In this document: one piece after another, positions 11,107 to 19,513 of the stretch
Numbering within the stretch: position 1 is the stretch's first letter
Layout of the letters: the number at the start of each line of letters is the position of its first letter
NCBI RefSeq assembly: GCF_016865425.1
Contig: NZ_AP023355.1
Location: 3,594,198-3,658,197, forward strand
DNA from: Actinocatenispora thailandica
Lineage (GTDB): Bacteria > Actinomycetota > Actinomycetes > Mycobacteriales > Micromonosporaceae
Direction of reading: 5' to 3'
Length of the DNA stretch: 64,000 nucleotides
Translations under genes and position numbers: made by a program
The notes under the pieces: generated by a model
Database searches by the model: none
Told to the model about the DNA's origin: nothing
The model's input: the letters and a program-made list of their open reading frames with translations, nothing else

Positions 11107-11176
11107 GCCGACCCGTCACGTCCGGCCGGACCACGCTGTCGTAGCTGACGAGCGGGATCGACGAAAAGGGGACACG

Positions 11177-12874
11177 ATGAGCAGCCCTACCGGGGACGAG
11201 GACGCCAGGCGAGACATCCGGCGACGGCGCCTACCGCACGACGGCTTTCTGCACGAGCTGGAGCACGGTGTCGAGGCCGAGCTCGACCTGGCGGAGGACG
11301 GGCCCGACGGGCGACCGGATCCCCGGCCGGTGGACGAGTGGCTCGACCCGGACGCCCAGCGGTACGAGATCGGCCTGCGGAACCTGCTCGGCGCGGTCGA
11401 GGCCGCCGAGGACTCGGTACACGAGGTGATGCCGGGCGCCGGCCACGCGTCCCGCCCGACCGCGTCGACGTCCGACACCCTGGGCGCGGCGCGGCGGATG
11501 GCCGCGGTGCCGTACCGGCACGGCAGCCGGGTGCCCGCCCACGACCACTGCCTGAACCCGGCGCGGGCCGCCGGCCGGCCGAGCGCCGCGGCCCGGTACG
11601 GCCGGATGTTCCCGCAGCTCGAACCGCTCGCCGGCGACCCGACGTCGGTACTGCGGGCCGGCGACGCCCACGACGCCGGCGCCGCCCTGGACCGACCGGA
11701 CGGCGCCGGCGACGACGCCGCCGAGGCCGCCGGCTGGCCGTTCTTCGGGCAGCTCGTCGGGCACGACATCACCGCCGGCCGCTCCCCCGCCGACGGCGCG
11801 ACCGAACCCGGCCAACCGCACGACGCGCGCGCCCCGAAGCTCGACCTGCAGCTGCTGTACGCCGACGGCCCGATCGGCTCACCGTTCCTGTTCGACCTCG
11901 ACGATCCGGCGAAGTTCCTGCTCGGGCCGGACGGCCGGGACGTACCGCGCAACCGGCAGGGCGTCGCGCTGATCGGCGACCCGCGCAACGACGTACACCT
12001 GTTCGCGCTGAGCCTGCACGTCGCGCTGTTGCGGGCGCACAACCGGATCGTCGACCGGCTGCGTACCGCCGGGGTGGCCGAGGCCGACCTGGTCGACGCC
12101 GCGCGCGTCACACTCACCTGGCACTACCAGTGGATCGTGGTGCACGACTTCCTGCCCCGGCTGGTGGGCACCGAGCTGGTCGAGCGGGTACTCGTCGAAG
12201 GCGGCCGGTGGTTCGCGCCGGAGCCCGGACACGGGTACGTCCCGCTGGAGTTCGCCGACGCCGCCTACCGGTACGGGCACGGCCAGATCCGGCACAGCTA
12301 CCGGCTCGTCGCGGGCGGCACGGCGGTACCGCTGTTTCCCGACCTGGTCGGCTTCGGGCCGCTGCGCGCGGACCGGCGGCTCGACTTCGCGCAGCTCTTC
12401 GACCTGCCCGGCCGCCCGGCGGCGCAGCGGGCGAAGCGGCTCGACGGGCGGCTCGCGACGAGCCTGGTCGGCCTGCCCGAGACGGTCACCGGCGACGTCG
12501 AGGCCGGCCACCGGCGGTCACTCGCGGCCCGCGACCTGCTCCGCGGCGCGTCGACCGGACTGCCCAGCGGCGAGGCGGTCGCCCGGCTGCTCGGCGCCGC
12601 CCCGCTGACCGCCGACGAGCTCGGTCACGACCATCCGCACGGCACCCCGCTCTGGTACTACGTGCTCCGGGAGGCGCAGCACCGGGGCGGCGGTGACCGG
12701 CTCGGCCCGGTGGGCGGCACGATCGTGGCGGAGGTGCTGATCGGGCTGCTGCGCGCCGATCCGGCGAGCTACCTGAGCCTGGAACCCGGCTGGCAGCCGA
12801 ACCTGCCGGCCGCGGGCGCGACGTACGCCCTGACCGACCTGCTCGCCCTCGGCGACGACCGGGAAGGAACGTGA
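11177..12874 (+). CDS. Animal-type (peroxinectin-like) haem peroxidase
   Basis: The 565-residue protein belongs to the animal haem peroxidase superfamily rather than the KatG class. The distal histidine is His196 in FFGQLVGHDIT. The calcium-site and helix sequences LIGDPRND and AHNRIVDRLR follow at 266-296, and the proximal histidine is His368 in AAYRYGHGQIRHS. No signal peptide is present, and the N-terminus is highly charged, so it is probably cytoplasmic or released non-classically. The ATG has AAAAGGGG upstream. It is divergent from the cupin gene and sits in a block of redox genes. Confidence 0.88.
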   Translation: MSSPTGDEDARRDIRRRRLPHDGFLHELEHGVEAELDLAEDGPDGRPDPRPVDEWLDPDAQRYEIGLRNLLGAVEAAEDSVHEVMPGAGHASRPTASTSDTLGAARRMAAVPYRHGSRVPAHDHCLNPARAAGRPSAAARYGRMFPQLEPLAGDPTSVLRAGDAHDAGAALDRPDGAGDDAAEAAGWPFFGQLVGHDITAGRSPADGATEPGQPHDARAPKLDLQLLYADGPIGSPFLFDLDDPAKFLLGPDGRDVPRNRQGVALIGDPRNDVHLFALSLHVALLRAHNRIVDRLRTAGVAEADLVDAARVTLTWHYQWIVVHDFLPRLVGTELVERVLVEGGRWFAPEPGHGYVPLEFADAAYRYGHGQIRHSYRLVAGGTAVPLFPDLVGFGPLRADRRLDFAQLFDLPGRPAAQRAKRLDGRLATSLVGLPETVTGDVEAGHRRSLAARDLLRGASTGLPSGEAVARLLGAAPLTADELGHDHPHGTPLWYYVLREAQHRGGGDRLGPVGGTIVAEVLIGLLRADPASYLSLEPGWQPNLPAAGATYALTDLLALGDDREGT

Positions 12875-13001
12875 CCCGGACCCGGACACCGGGATCCGGG
12901 CGGCCACCTGATCGGGGTCGGCCGGCCCTCCGGACTGCTGCACCGGCACCCCGACCCGCTGTCCGGGCGGCGAGGTTGGCGGCGATCGGTACGCTCACCG
13001 C

Positions 13002-13610
13002 ATGCAGCCCCAGCAATCGGACGGCGTACCGGCGTTCACGCCACCGGACCCGACCGCCCGGCGCCGCGTGCCGGCGTGGTTGATCTTGGTGCTCGTGCTC
13101 GGGGTCGTCGTGGTGGTCGGCGGTGCGATCACGGCCGTGGTGCTGGTCCGGCGCTCGTCCAGCGACGGGCCGATCGGCGTCGGCGACCACAGCGGGCCGC
13201 GCACGCTCGACCACTTCGTCGGGCTGCGCCCGGTCGGCGCGTCGCATCCCGCGCCCTGCAAGGGCGACGACCTGCCGGGCAAGGACACGACCGGGCAGGC
13301 GCTCTGTTTCCGGCTCGACTCCGGGATGAGCCTCAGCGCGGTGCAGGATCTCAGGGTCGAGCCGAGCCCGTACGGGGGCGGCGTGCTGATCCAGATCTCG
13401 CTGCGGCCCGCGGACGCGAAGCGGTTCGCCGACCTGACGAAAAAGATCTCGGCAGCCTCGCCACCCGGAAACCAGCTCGCCATCGTGGTGCGCGACGAGG
13501 TGGTGTCCGCCCCGGTGGTTCAGGACCCGATCGCCGGCGGCGAGCTGGAGATATCCGGTGGTTTCGACGCCGACCAGGCCACCAACCTGGCCAACAAGAT
13601 TCTCACCTGA
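13002..13610 (+). CDS. Membrane-anchored protein with SecDF P1-head-like domain
   Basis: This 202-residue protein has a Pro-rich cytoplasmic start, one transmembrane helix (residues about 25-48) and an extracytoplasmic domain. The C-terminal 60 residues match the head subdomain of the SecD first periplasmic region: SAPVVQDPIAGGELEISGGF followed by DADQATNLANKI. There is no SecD membrane core, so this is a stand-alone head domain displayed outside the cell. Role unknown; it could bind peptides or envelope proteins. Two cysteines (CKGDD and LCFRL) could form a disulfide. Confidence 0.72.
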   Translation: MQPQQSDGVPAFTPPDPTARRRVPAWLILVLVLGVVVVVGGAITAVVLVRRSSSDGPIGVGDHSGPRTLDHFVGLRPVGASHPAPCKGDDLPGKDTTGQALCFRLDSGMSLSAVQDLRVEPSPYGGGVLIQISLRPADAKRFADLTKKISAASPPGNQLAIVVRDEVVSAPVVQDPIAGGELEISGGFDADQATNLANKILT

Positions 13611-13632
13611 CCCGGGCACCGGCCCGGGCCGG

Positions 13633-13935
13633 CTACGACGAGGCCAGCGAGCCCAACCCGGCCCGCAGGTCGTCCAGGCTCATCGCCGGGCTCACGTCGA
13701 TGCGGGCCCGCATCGACGTCCACATCGGCTCGGTCAGCGACACCAGCTGGGACGGGTCGGCCAGGTCGAAGACCAGGATCCCGCCGCGGCAGCCGTTCAT
13801 CGGGAAGAAGTAGGCCGCCTCCGGCTTCAGCATCTCCAGCATCCGATCGAGGCCCTTCTGCAACGCGCCGTCCTTGAGCAGGTCGTTGCCGGCCCCGGTG
13901 TCGATCTCGAAGCGCATCACGGTACGCATCGCCAT
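13633..13935 (-). CDS. Small DUF3303-like / muconolactone isomerase-fold protein
   Basis: This protein of about 100 residues has the motif set GCRGGILVFDLADPSQL and PMWTSMRARIDVSPAM, which looks like the short ferredoxin-like alpha/beta fold of DUF3303-type and muconolactone-isomerase-like proteins. The ATG at 13935 is preferred because TAAGGCGG precedes it; a Met at 13959 is possible, while the frame up to 14079 is probably non-coding. It is convergent with the SecD-head-like gene, with only 22 bases between stops. Function unknown. Confidence 0.6.
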   Translation of the reverse strand: MAMRTVMRFEIDTGAGNDLLKDGALQKGLDRMLEMLKPEAAYFFPMNGCRGGILVFDLADPSQLVSLTEPMWTSMRARIDVSPAMSLDDLRAGLGSLASS

Positions 13936-14104
13936 CACCGCCTTACCGATGGTGCCCATGATCCCGCAGGCACGCGGGTCACGAACACCGGCCGAGCGGG
14001 CGGCGAGGCGGGCCGATCGGTCCCGCCCGATCGGGTGCCCGTACGCCGGCGACACCCCGGCTTCCGGCCGGGGCGCCACGGCGGCACCGTTGCCGTGCCT
14101 GGGT

Positions 14105-15289
14105 TCACGCCGGTGGCTGGCGGTACCGGGCGACCATCCTGGTGTACTCGTACGGTGCCTGTCGCACGCCGCTGCACGTGTCCGGCAGGTCGGACCCGTC
14201 CGCGCGGCACTGCCGGTCGCGGTTGACGTTCCAGAACGTGAGGCGCCCGATCCGGTGCCGGTACGCGTAGCCGAGCACCTGGCGGAAATCCTGCAGCGTG
14301 ATCACCTCGCCCGGGTCCTCGTTGACGCCGGCCAGGCTGGACAACCCGATGCGCCGGTAGGCCTCGCGGTCGCTCATCCCGTACACGTCCCGAACGACGG
14401 CCTGCATGCCGTTCATCGCCCGGATCGACGCGTCGCCCATGTCGATGGCTCCCTTGCCGAACCAGAACGCCATCCCCGCCCAGGCGGTCACGTCCAGCCT
14501 CGCCGCCCGGGCCTCGTGCACCAGCGCGACGCCGTTGCCGCTGAACCCGGTGTCGAACACCGGCACCGTCAGGTACACCCTCAGGCCCGGGTTGCGGTCC
14601 TGCAGGAGCCGGAGCGCGGCGACGTTGCGCTGCCGCGCCGCCGGGTCGGCGAACTCGGCACCCTCGATGTCGAGGTCCACCGCCGTCAACCGGTACGCGT
14701 CGATCACCCGCTGGTAGGCGTCGGCCAGCGCCTGCGCGGTGCCGCACGCCTGCCCCAGCTTGTCCTCGCCACCGCCGCCGAGCGAGGGAATCACGTCCCC
14801 GCCCGCCCTGCGAATGGCACCGATCGCCTTGCTCGGAGCCGATTCCGGGTCGAGCGAGGCGCCCCCGTCCCACTGCGGGGAGCAGGTGGTCGCGTCCGGC
14901 GCGACGACGAACGCCAGCGTGAACCAGCGCACGCCGGTCCGCCGCATGATGTCCACCGGGTCCGGCCGGTTGTACGAGTCGACGTAGTAGTACGGCGCCG
15001 CGGCGATCGTGCCCGGCGGGGTGGCGGGCGCCGCCGGGTCGGACGCATGGGCCGGCGGGGTGGCGGGCGCCGCCGGGTCGGACGCATGGGCCGGCGGGGT
15101 GGCGGGCGCCGCCGGGTCGGACGCATGGGCCGGCGGGGTGGCGGGCGCTGCCTGGTCGGACGCGTGGGCCGGCCCGGCGGCGGCCATCGGGAGGGCGGCG
15201 GCGACCGCAGCCGCCGTCGCGGCGAGTCGCCGCAGGTGCCGGCCTCGGGCCGGCCGGGCCAACTCGGCGCGGGGGTAGCTGGTTTTCAA
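14105..15289 (-). CDS. Secreted GH18 chitinase-like protein with repeat linker
   Basis: The 394-residue protein has an Arg-rich N-terminus, a hydrophobic helix (about 22-41) and an Ala-His-Ala cleavage site. Residues about 41-92 are four 13-residue repeats (AHASDPAAPATPP), a flexible wall-spanning linker. The GH18 barrel follows, with the catalytic DxDxE signature as Asp205-Leu-Asp207-Ile-Glu209. This subtype resembles actinobacterial chitinases with GGxxx and SLGG motifs (residues 166-174). It probably cleaves beta-1,4-GlcNAc polymers outside the cell. The start is a TTG at 15289 preceded by GAGGGTG; no ATG or GTG is available at the right place. Confidence 0.85.
   Translation of the reverse strand: MKTSYPRAELARPARGRHLRRLAATAAAVAAALPMAAAGPAHASDQAAPATPPAHASDPAAPATPPAHASDPAAPATPPAHASDPAAPATPPGTIAAAPYYYVDSYNRPDPVDIMRRTGVRWFTLAFVVAPDATTCSPQWDGGASLDPESAPSKAIGAIRRAGGDVIPSLGGGGEDKLGQACGTAQALADAYQRVIDAYRLTAVDLDIEGAEFADPAARQRNVAALRLLQDRNPGLRVYLTVPVFDTGFSGNGVALVHEARAARLDVTAWAGMAFWFGKGAIDMGDASIRAMNGMQAVVRDVYGMSDREAYRRIGLSSLAGVNEDPGEVITLQDFRQVLGYAYRHRIGRLTFWNVNRDRQCRADGSDLPDTCSGVRQAPYEYTRMVARYRQPPA
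15015..15174. repeat. 39-bp coding minisatellite in chitinase gene
   Basis: About four tandem 39-base units (GGTGGCGGGCGCCGCCGGGT plus 19 more bases) encode the AHASDPAAPATPP repeats. The first three units are almost identical in DNA; the most signal-peptide-proximal unit has a few substitutions (GCTGCCTGG). Near identity at the DNA level, not only protein, points to recent slippage expansion. Confidence 0.85.
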
Positions 15290-15536
15290 CGCACACCCTC
15301 AACATGTTGGAAATATACGGGTGCCCGGAGTCTATTGCCTTGCGCAAGGCCTGCCCCGGTACGAGCGCGAAGTCGCCCGGATACCCGCTCGACCGGGTCA
15401 TCCTCTGGTGCGCGGTTCGGCGACGACGCCGGGTCGCCCACGGCACAGCCAGGTCCGGACCGGCCGGATCACCCGATCCGGTCCGGCGTCACCGACCGAC
15501 CCGGGACGCGAGGTGACCTCGTGCCCGGCCGAATCG

Positions 15537-16364
15537 TCACCGCGACCCCGCGGCCACCAGCGTCGCGGTGATCGGTTCCAGCGCGGCGACCAGCTCGTCG
15601 AGTTCGGCGGGCGCCAGGGTCTCGTACGGCGCGGCGGCGAGCTCGTCGGTCAGGTCCTCGATGCGTTGTTTGGTCGCGCGTCCGGCGTCGGTGAACCGAC
15701 CGTCCGCGTCGACGAGCCCCCGCTCGCGCAGCCCGTTCATGACCGCGGCCAGCCGCTGCTTCGGCAGGTGGTGGATGCGCCCGAACGACTCCGGCGGATG
15801 GACGCCCATCTGCAGCGCGGACAGCACGTGCGCCTCGGTACCGCCGATGCGCGCGCCGACGAGCGCGGCGATGTGCCCGTCGCCGCGGTGCTCGCGCAGC
15901 ATCGTCGCCGAGTGCCACAGCCGGGCCACCGGGTCGGCCGGCACCGGCAGGGTACGCATCCCCGCGTACATGACCCGCCCCTCGGTGGGTGCACTGGTCG
16001 CGGCCTTGGTGGTCAGATCGGCGGCGCGCACCAGCCCCGGGGAGGCGGCCAGTTCGGCACCGAGGATGCGCCGCAGCGAGGCCGCGCTGCCCCGCTCCCG
16101 GGCCGCCACCGACGCCTCGGGCGGGATCGTCTCCCACGCACTCGGGATGTGCCGCGCCGCCTCCCCGTCGGCGAAGTTGTAGAACGCCGCGTGGACGACC
16201 TGCGCCGGCACCCGCCCCAGCGGCGCCGCGCGGCTGGCGAAGTAGCCGTCCCAGTAGGCGCGGTGCCCCAGCGCCGCCAACGCCTCGTTGCACTCGTCGG
16301 CGAAGAACGTGACCAGGCAGATCGGCTCCAGAAGCTCGAACATGCGCCGAGCAGTGTGCGTCAT
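15537..16364 (-). CDS. SCO6745-family helix-turn-helix protein
   Basis: This protein of 275 residues starts at the ATG of MTHTARRMFELLEPI. It matches the actinobacterial SCO6745 family: an N-terminal helical region with the YWDGYFASRAAPLG segment, a central Ala-rich helical part and a C-terminal winged-helix-like domain (residues about 175-255, LPKQRLAAVMNGLRERGLVDADGRFTDAG). Its role is unknown, probably regulatory. An earlier in-frame ATG exists at 16403, but most family members start near the MTHTARR position. It is transcribed toward the chitinase gene. Confidence 0.78.
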   Translation of the reverse strand: MTHTARRMFELLEPICLVTFFADECNEALAALGHRAYWDGYFASRAAPLGRVPAQVVHAAFYNFADGEAARHIPSAWETIPPEASVAARERGSAASLRRILGAELAASPGLVRAADLTTKAATSAPTEGRVMYAGMRTLPVPADPVARLWHSATMLREHRGDGHIAALVGARIGGTEAHVLSALQMGVHPPESFGRIHHLPKQRLAAVMNGLRERGLVDADGRFTDAGRATKQRIEDLTDELAAAPYETLAPAELDELVAALEPITATLVAAGSR

Positions 16365-16473
16365 GGCCACATCATGTCCGGCCCACGCCAGCGCCCTGCC
16401 CAACAGCTACCGAACGCCCACCTACCCAGCACAACGTGCGAACCGCGATGACGGACAGGGCCGTTCGGTAACG

Positions 16474-16541
16474 GGCAACGCCCCGATCCGAGATCGGACC
16501 GGGGCGTTGTACCTGGTGCGCGGTACAGGGATCGAACCTGT
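16474..16541. repeat. attL-like 68-bp direct repeat (tRNA-Val 3' end copy)
   Basis: These 68 bases repeat 20553-20620 with two mismatches (16511 and 16533). The copy comprises the last part of tRNA-Val(GAC), its CCA end and the downstream terminator hairpin, but the rest of the tRNA is absent. This is what an attachment-site duplicate left by tRNA-targeted integration looks like. Confidence 0.85.
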
Positions 16542-16715
16542 TCCGCGTCAGTTACCAGCAGCGAGGTCCGATGCAGCCTTCACCGCAGGTCAGCGGCCTG
16601 GCGCGTCATGATCAGGTCGCGTCTGGCTGGGCTCGTTGCGGTACTTCTCTGCTGTACATCGACCCGCCCGGCCTTCGCACAGAGCCTCGCTCGGCACCGC
16701 GCGGGACAGACATCG

Positions 16716-17099
16716 TCAACTCTTGACCGCCAACATGACCAAGCTCGTTACGGTCGACACGAGCCCGCCGACCGATACCAGCGTGGCGAGCCCCTCCTTG
16801 GGCGACACCCACAGACCCCGATTCAACGCCCGCCACTGGTGCGGAACGATCGTCATCTTCAACTTCTGCAACTTGTGCTGCCGATAGCTGCAACCCAGCA
16901 GCAGCCCGCGAGAGTTGTTCCGGCACAGCGAACCATCGCGGTTCACCGCGCAGCAGAACACCGGCGCCCGGAACAGAAAGAACACCATGACCAGCACCGA
17001 CAGCACGACCAAGGCCAATGGACCGACCGCCGACGTCCACCACGCCGTGATCAGCAGAAGCAACACAAGGTAGCCCCAGTACTTCCCGATCCCCTTCAT
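16716..17099 (-). CDS. Island membrane protein with CRNN...RQHKLQKL motif, unknown function
   Basis: The 127-residue protein (ATG at 17099; a GTG at 17138 is also possible) has two closely spaced transmembrane helices near the N-terminus and one at the C-terminus (VSVGGLVSTVTSLVMLAV). Between them is a Cys-containing cytoplasmic segment: CCAVNRDGSLCRNNSRGLL followed by GCSYRQHKLQKLKM. The pattern of four cysteines with CRNN and RQHK suggests a small metal-binding knuckle. Proteins of this type are frequent in actinomycete mobile elements, but no function is known to me. It lies just inside the left end of the relic island. Confidence 0.65.
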   Translation of the reverse strand: MKGIGKYWGYLVLLLLITAWWTSAVGPLALVVLSVLVMVFFLFRAPVFCCAVNRDGSLCRNNSRGLLLGCSYRQHKLQKLKMTIVPHQWRALNRGLWVSPKEGLATLVSVGGLVSTVTSLVMLAVKS

Positions 17100-17453
17100 G
17101 GACCGGACTCTATCTACTAAACGGGACACCGAGTGCACCCAGTGTCGTCAACGCGACACAAACCGTGCATCTTCTCCAAACGGCTTACCGCGTCGACCAA
17201 GAACCTGCCGGTTCCGGGCCCTCACTCTCAGCGTTGCCCACTGCTTCCCTCTACCCCTCCCCACCTGCGACGTTAGCCAACCATCGAGCCTTCTGGTTGC
17301 CCTCAGTTCCCATCACTTCCCATCCAACGACATGGGTTACCTATGGCGCGCCAGGAGGTCGCTTGAGCCAAGCACCCTTCGCCCGACCCACCGCCGCCCG
17401 CCTCGCTGATCTGCCCAAAAAGTGGATGAGAATGTCTACGGACGAGCGTATAA
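17100..17453. other. Non-coding spacer between island membrane gene and IS element
   Basis: This 354-base stretch has no convincing gene on either strand and is lower in GC than the chromosome. A small inverted repeat, GTGTCG/CGACAC (about 17142-17159), lies upstream of the membrane-protein gene and may mark its promoter region. Otherwise I see nothing in it. Confidence 0.5.
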
Positions 17454-18312
17454 GAGCGTGTCTCACTTGGTGAGGCGGTTGTAGCAGATCAGGGCGGCGG
17501 CGAGGCCGAGGAACAGGTGGGGGTAGCGCTCGTAGCGGATGGTCAGGCGCCGTCGGCCGAACAGCCAGGCGATGCAGCTTTCGATGATCCAGCGGTGTCG
17601 GCCGAGTTTGTCGGATGGTTCGATTCCACGGCGGGCGATCCGCGGCGTGATCCGGCGCTGGCGGAGCATGGCGCGCAGGTGTGGGAAGTCGTAGCCCTTG
17701 TCAGCATGCAGTTTGTCGGGTCTGCGGCGCCGCCGGCCGCGACGGGACCGGATCGCGGGGATGGCCTGCACCAGCGGCTCCAGAGCAAGGCTGTCGTGGG
17801 TGTTGGCCGCCGAGATCGCGACGGCCAGGGGCAGGCCGGTCCGGTCGGCCAGCACGTGAATCTTGGAGCCCTTCTTGCCCCGATCTACAGGGTTTCGCCC
17901 GGTCAGCGCGCCCCCCTTTTCGCCCGTACCACCGCGCCGTCGGCGACCACCCTCGACCAGTCCACCTCACCCGCGGCGCCGAGCTGGTCGAGGACAGCCA
18001 CATGCAGCCGCCGCCACACCCCGGCCCGCGTCCACGCCTGGAACCGGCGATGCGCCGTCGGCGTGCTCACCCCGAACTCTGCCGGCAGATGCCGCCACGC
18101 ACAACCCGAGGTCAGCACGTACACGATCGCCGTGAACACCGCCCGATCGTCAACTGGACGCAGCCCACCACCCTGCCGCCTACGCTTCGGCGCCGGCAGC
18201 AACGGCGCCACGATCTCCCACAACCCGTCCGGAACAAGCCGCTTCGCAAGCCGATCATCCACAGTGGATGATCATCACACCTGATCAGGCGCCAACCAAG
18301 TGAGACACGCTC
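17454..18312 (-). mobile_element. IS5-family (IS427-group-like) insertion sequence, complete
   Basis: The 859-base element is bounded by perfect inverted repeats (GAGCGTGTCTCACTTGGT at the left; its complement at the right, 18295-18312). It is flanked by a TAA target duplication (17451-17453 and 18313-18315). It encodes a transposase split in two overlapping phases, typical of IS427-group elements. Intact ends, intact coding capacity and an exact target duplication suggest insertion was recent relative to the decay of the island. Confidence 0.88.
17463..18262 (-). CDS. IS5-family transposase, expressed by frameshift between two ORFs
   Basis: The upstream phase (GTG 18262 to about 17903, 119 residues) has the DUF4096-like N-terminal domain (WEIVAPLLPAP, CAWRHLPAEFG) and the first catalytic Asp region (VVADGAVVRAKRG). 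The downstream phase (about 17910 to 17463) has the rest of the DDE domain: LADRTGLPLAVAISAANTHD and the Glu region HRWIIESCIAWLFGRRRL. The phases join at an A4G6 run near 17911-17920, where a -1 shift would fuse them. That run is the expected site of programmed slippage. A sequencing error is less likely because IS427-group elements normally use this design. Confidence 0.85.
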
Positions 18313-18345
18313 TAAGTCTAATCGAGCACAATACCAGGAGGTGCC

Positions 18346-19134
18346 GTGGAGCGTCGCATCCCAATGCAAACCATGAAGTTCCCGACCCAAGACGCAAGTG
18401 ACGCTGCGATGGAAATCCTCTATCTCCAAGAGGTCGCCAGGCAAGCGACTATCGGCAGCGAGGCCATCGTGAAAGCTCTGCGTCTCGGACTGAATCACGA
18501 CTCCCGCGATCCAGAGGTTTGGGCATCTATTCAGACTTCATTGTTTGCATGCATTTGTGTAGTTAGATTGATCTACTCATCAGATCGGATCCTTTGGCAG
18601 CCAACAAATGGGGACCGACACCATGCGCGGGCAGTGTCGACCAACCGATCGGATCGCATTAAAGATCTTCTAGACATGGGAGATGACTCACCTCTTCTGC
18701 AAGTTGCCGAAGTTCGAAACGCATTTGAACATTTCGACGAAAGACTCGATCAGAGGATCGATTCAGGAGCCGAGTGCGTCAGCGATTGGTACATATCAGA
18801 CGGTACCGTCATGATGACGCCGCAGAACGGCCACCAAACCGCGGTGGGGTTACGCATCTTTTACCCCGAAGGTGGACTATTGCTCTTCGATGACCAAAGG
18901 GTCGATCCATATTCCGTTGATCTTCAATTGATGTATCTCCAAAAGAAGACAGCAGAAAAAATCCGAGAAATTGAGCAACGGGTTAAAGGATCAGGCCGAT
19001 TCAGCCCGGGCCCCATAGCAACTCTCATGAGCCGCGAGGTTGCCGAAGACCGCCGCCGCGAATGGCTTCAGAAGCGTAAAAGCGCCATGATACAAATTAA
19101 GGAACTACCTGTGGTCAGGCTTCCAGATAGCTGA
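18346..19134 (+). CDS. Low-GC hypothetical protein with HEPN-like RN(A/F)xxH motif
   Basis: The 262-residue protein starts at GTG 18346 with a good AGGAGG site. GC content is near 50 percent, far below the chromosome, with codons such as ATA, AGA and TTA rare elsewhere, so the gene was acquired. Residues 10-130 look alpha-helical. The sequence VRNAFEHFDERLD places Arg124-Asn and His129 in the Rx4H spacing of HEPN ribonuclease domains; DERL continues the helix. A beta-rich segment follows (WYISDGTVMM, GLRIFYPEGG) and then a charged helical tail. No antitoxin is adjacent. Function is unproven. The IS element sits 33 bases upstream and may have separated it from its promoter. Confidence 0.65.
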   Translation: MERRIPMQTMKFPTQDASDAAMEILYLQEVARQATIGSEAIVKALRLGLNHDSRDPEVWASIQTSLFACICVVRLIYSSDRILWQPTNGDRHHARAVSTNRSDRIKDLLDMGDDSPLLQVAEVRNAFEHFDERLDQRIDSGAECVSDWYISDGTVMMTPQNGHQTAVGLRIFYPEGGLLLFDDQRVDPYSVDLQLMYLQKKTAEKIREIEQRVKGSGRFSPGPIATLMSREVAEDRRREWLQKRKSAMIQIKELPVVRLPDS

Positions 19135-19513
19135 CTCGTCTCACTGCAAGCCACTCAAGCCATCCCGTCGCCGTCGTCCCACCGTCTGGGGAGCGGGCCG
19201 GTTTCGGGGCCGCCACCTGCCGACGGCCTGGACGTGCCCGCCCACGCTGGCGGCCCCGGCGGCGGTCTGCTCGGCTGTGCCTGGGGCGACGGTGACGGGA
19301 TGGCGGCCAGTGACCACCCCGCAACCCGCCGGCCGGCCAGCGGTCCCCGGCCACCTTGGAGCCTGAGCGCCCCGCCGGAGGCGCCGTAACCGGCACCGCC
19401 TGACGACCGCTGTCCGGCGGGACCGCCCGGCGTGCCCCCGCCGCCCGGCGCCGGCGGTGACCGGCGCGGCAAGTAGCCACGATTCGAGCGATGGGGCCGC
19501 ACGGCGGCGGGGC
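19135..19513. other. Spacer in island without a convincing gene
   Basis: The 379 bases return to high GC. Several frames are open on the minus strand, one of them Gly/Pro-rich, but none shows a recognisable domain, ribosome site or consistent codon bias. It may hold the eroded tail of a Gly/Pro-rich protein gene; I do not annotate it as coding. Confidence 0.4.

Noticed and set aside
16510-16600. A functional tRNA at the left island end
   Set aside because: Only the T arm and 3' acceptor half are present; the D arm and anticodon stem cannot be formed.
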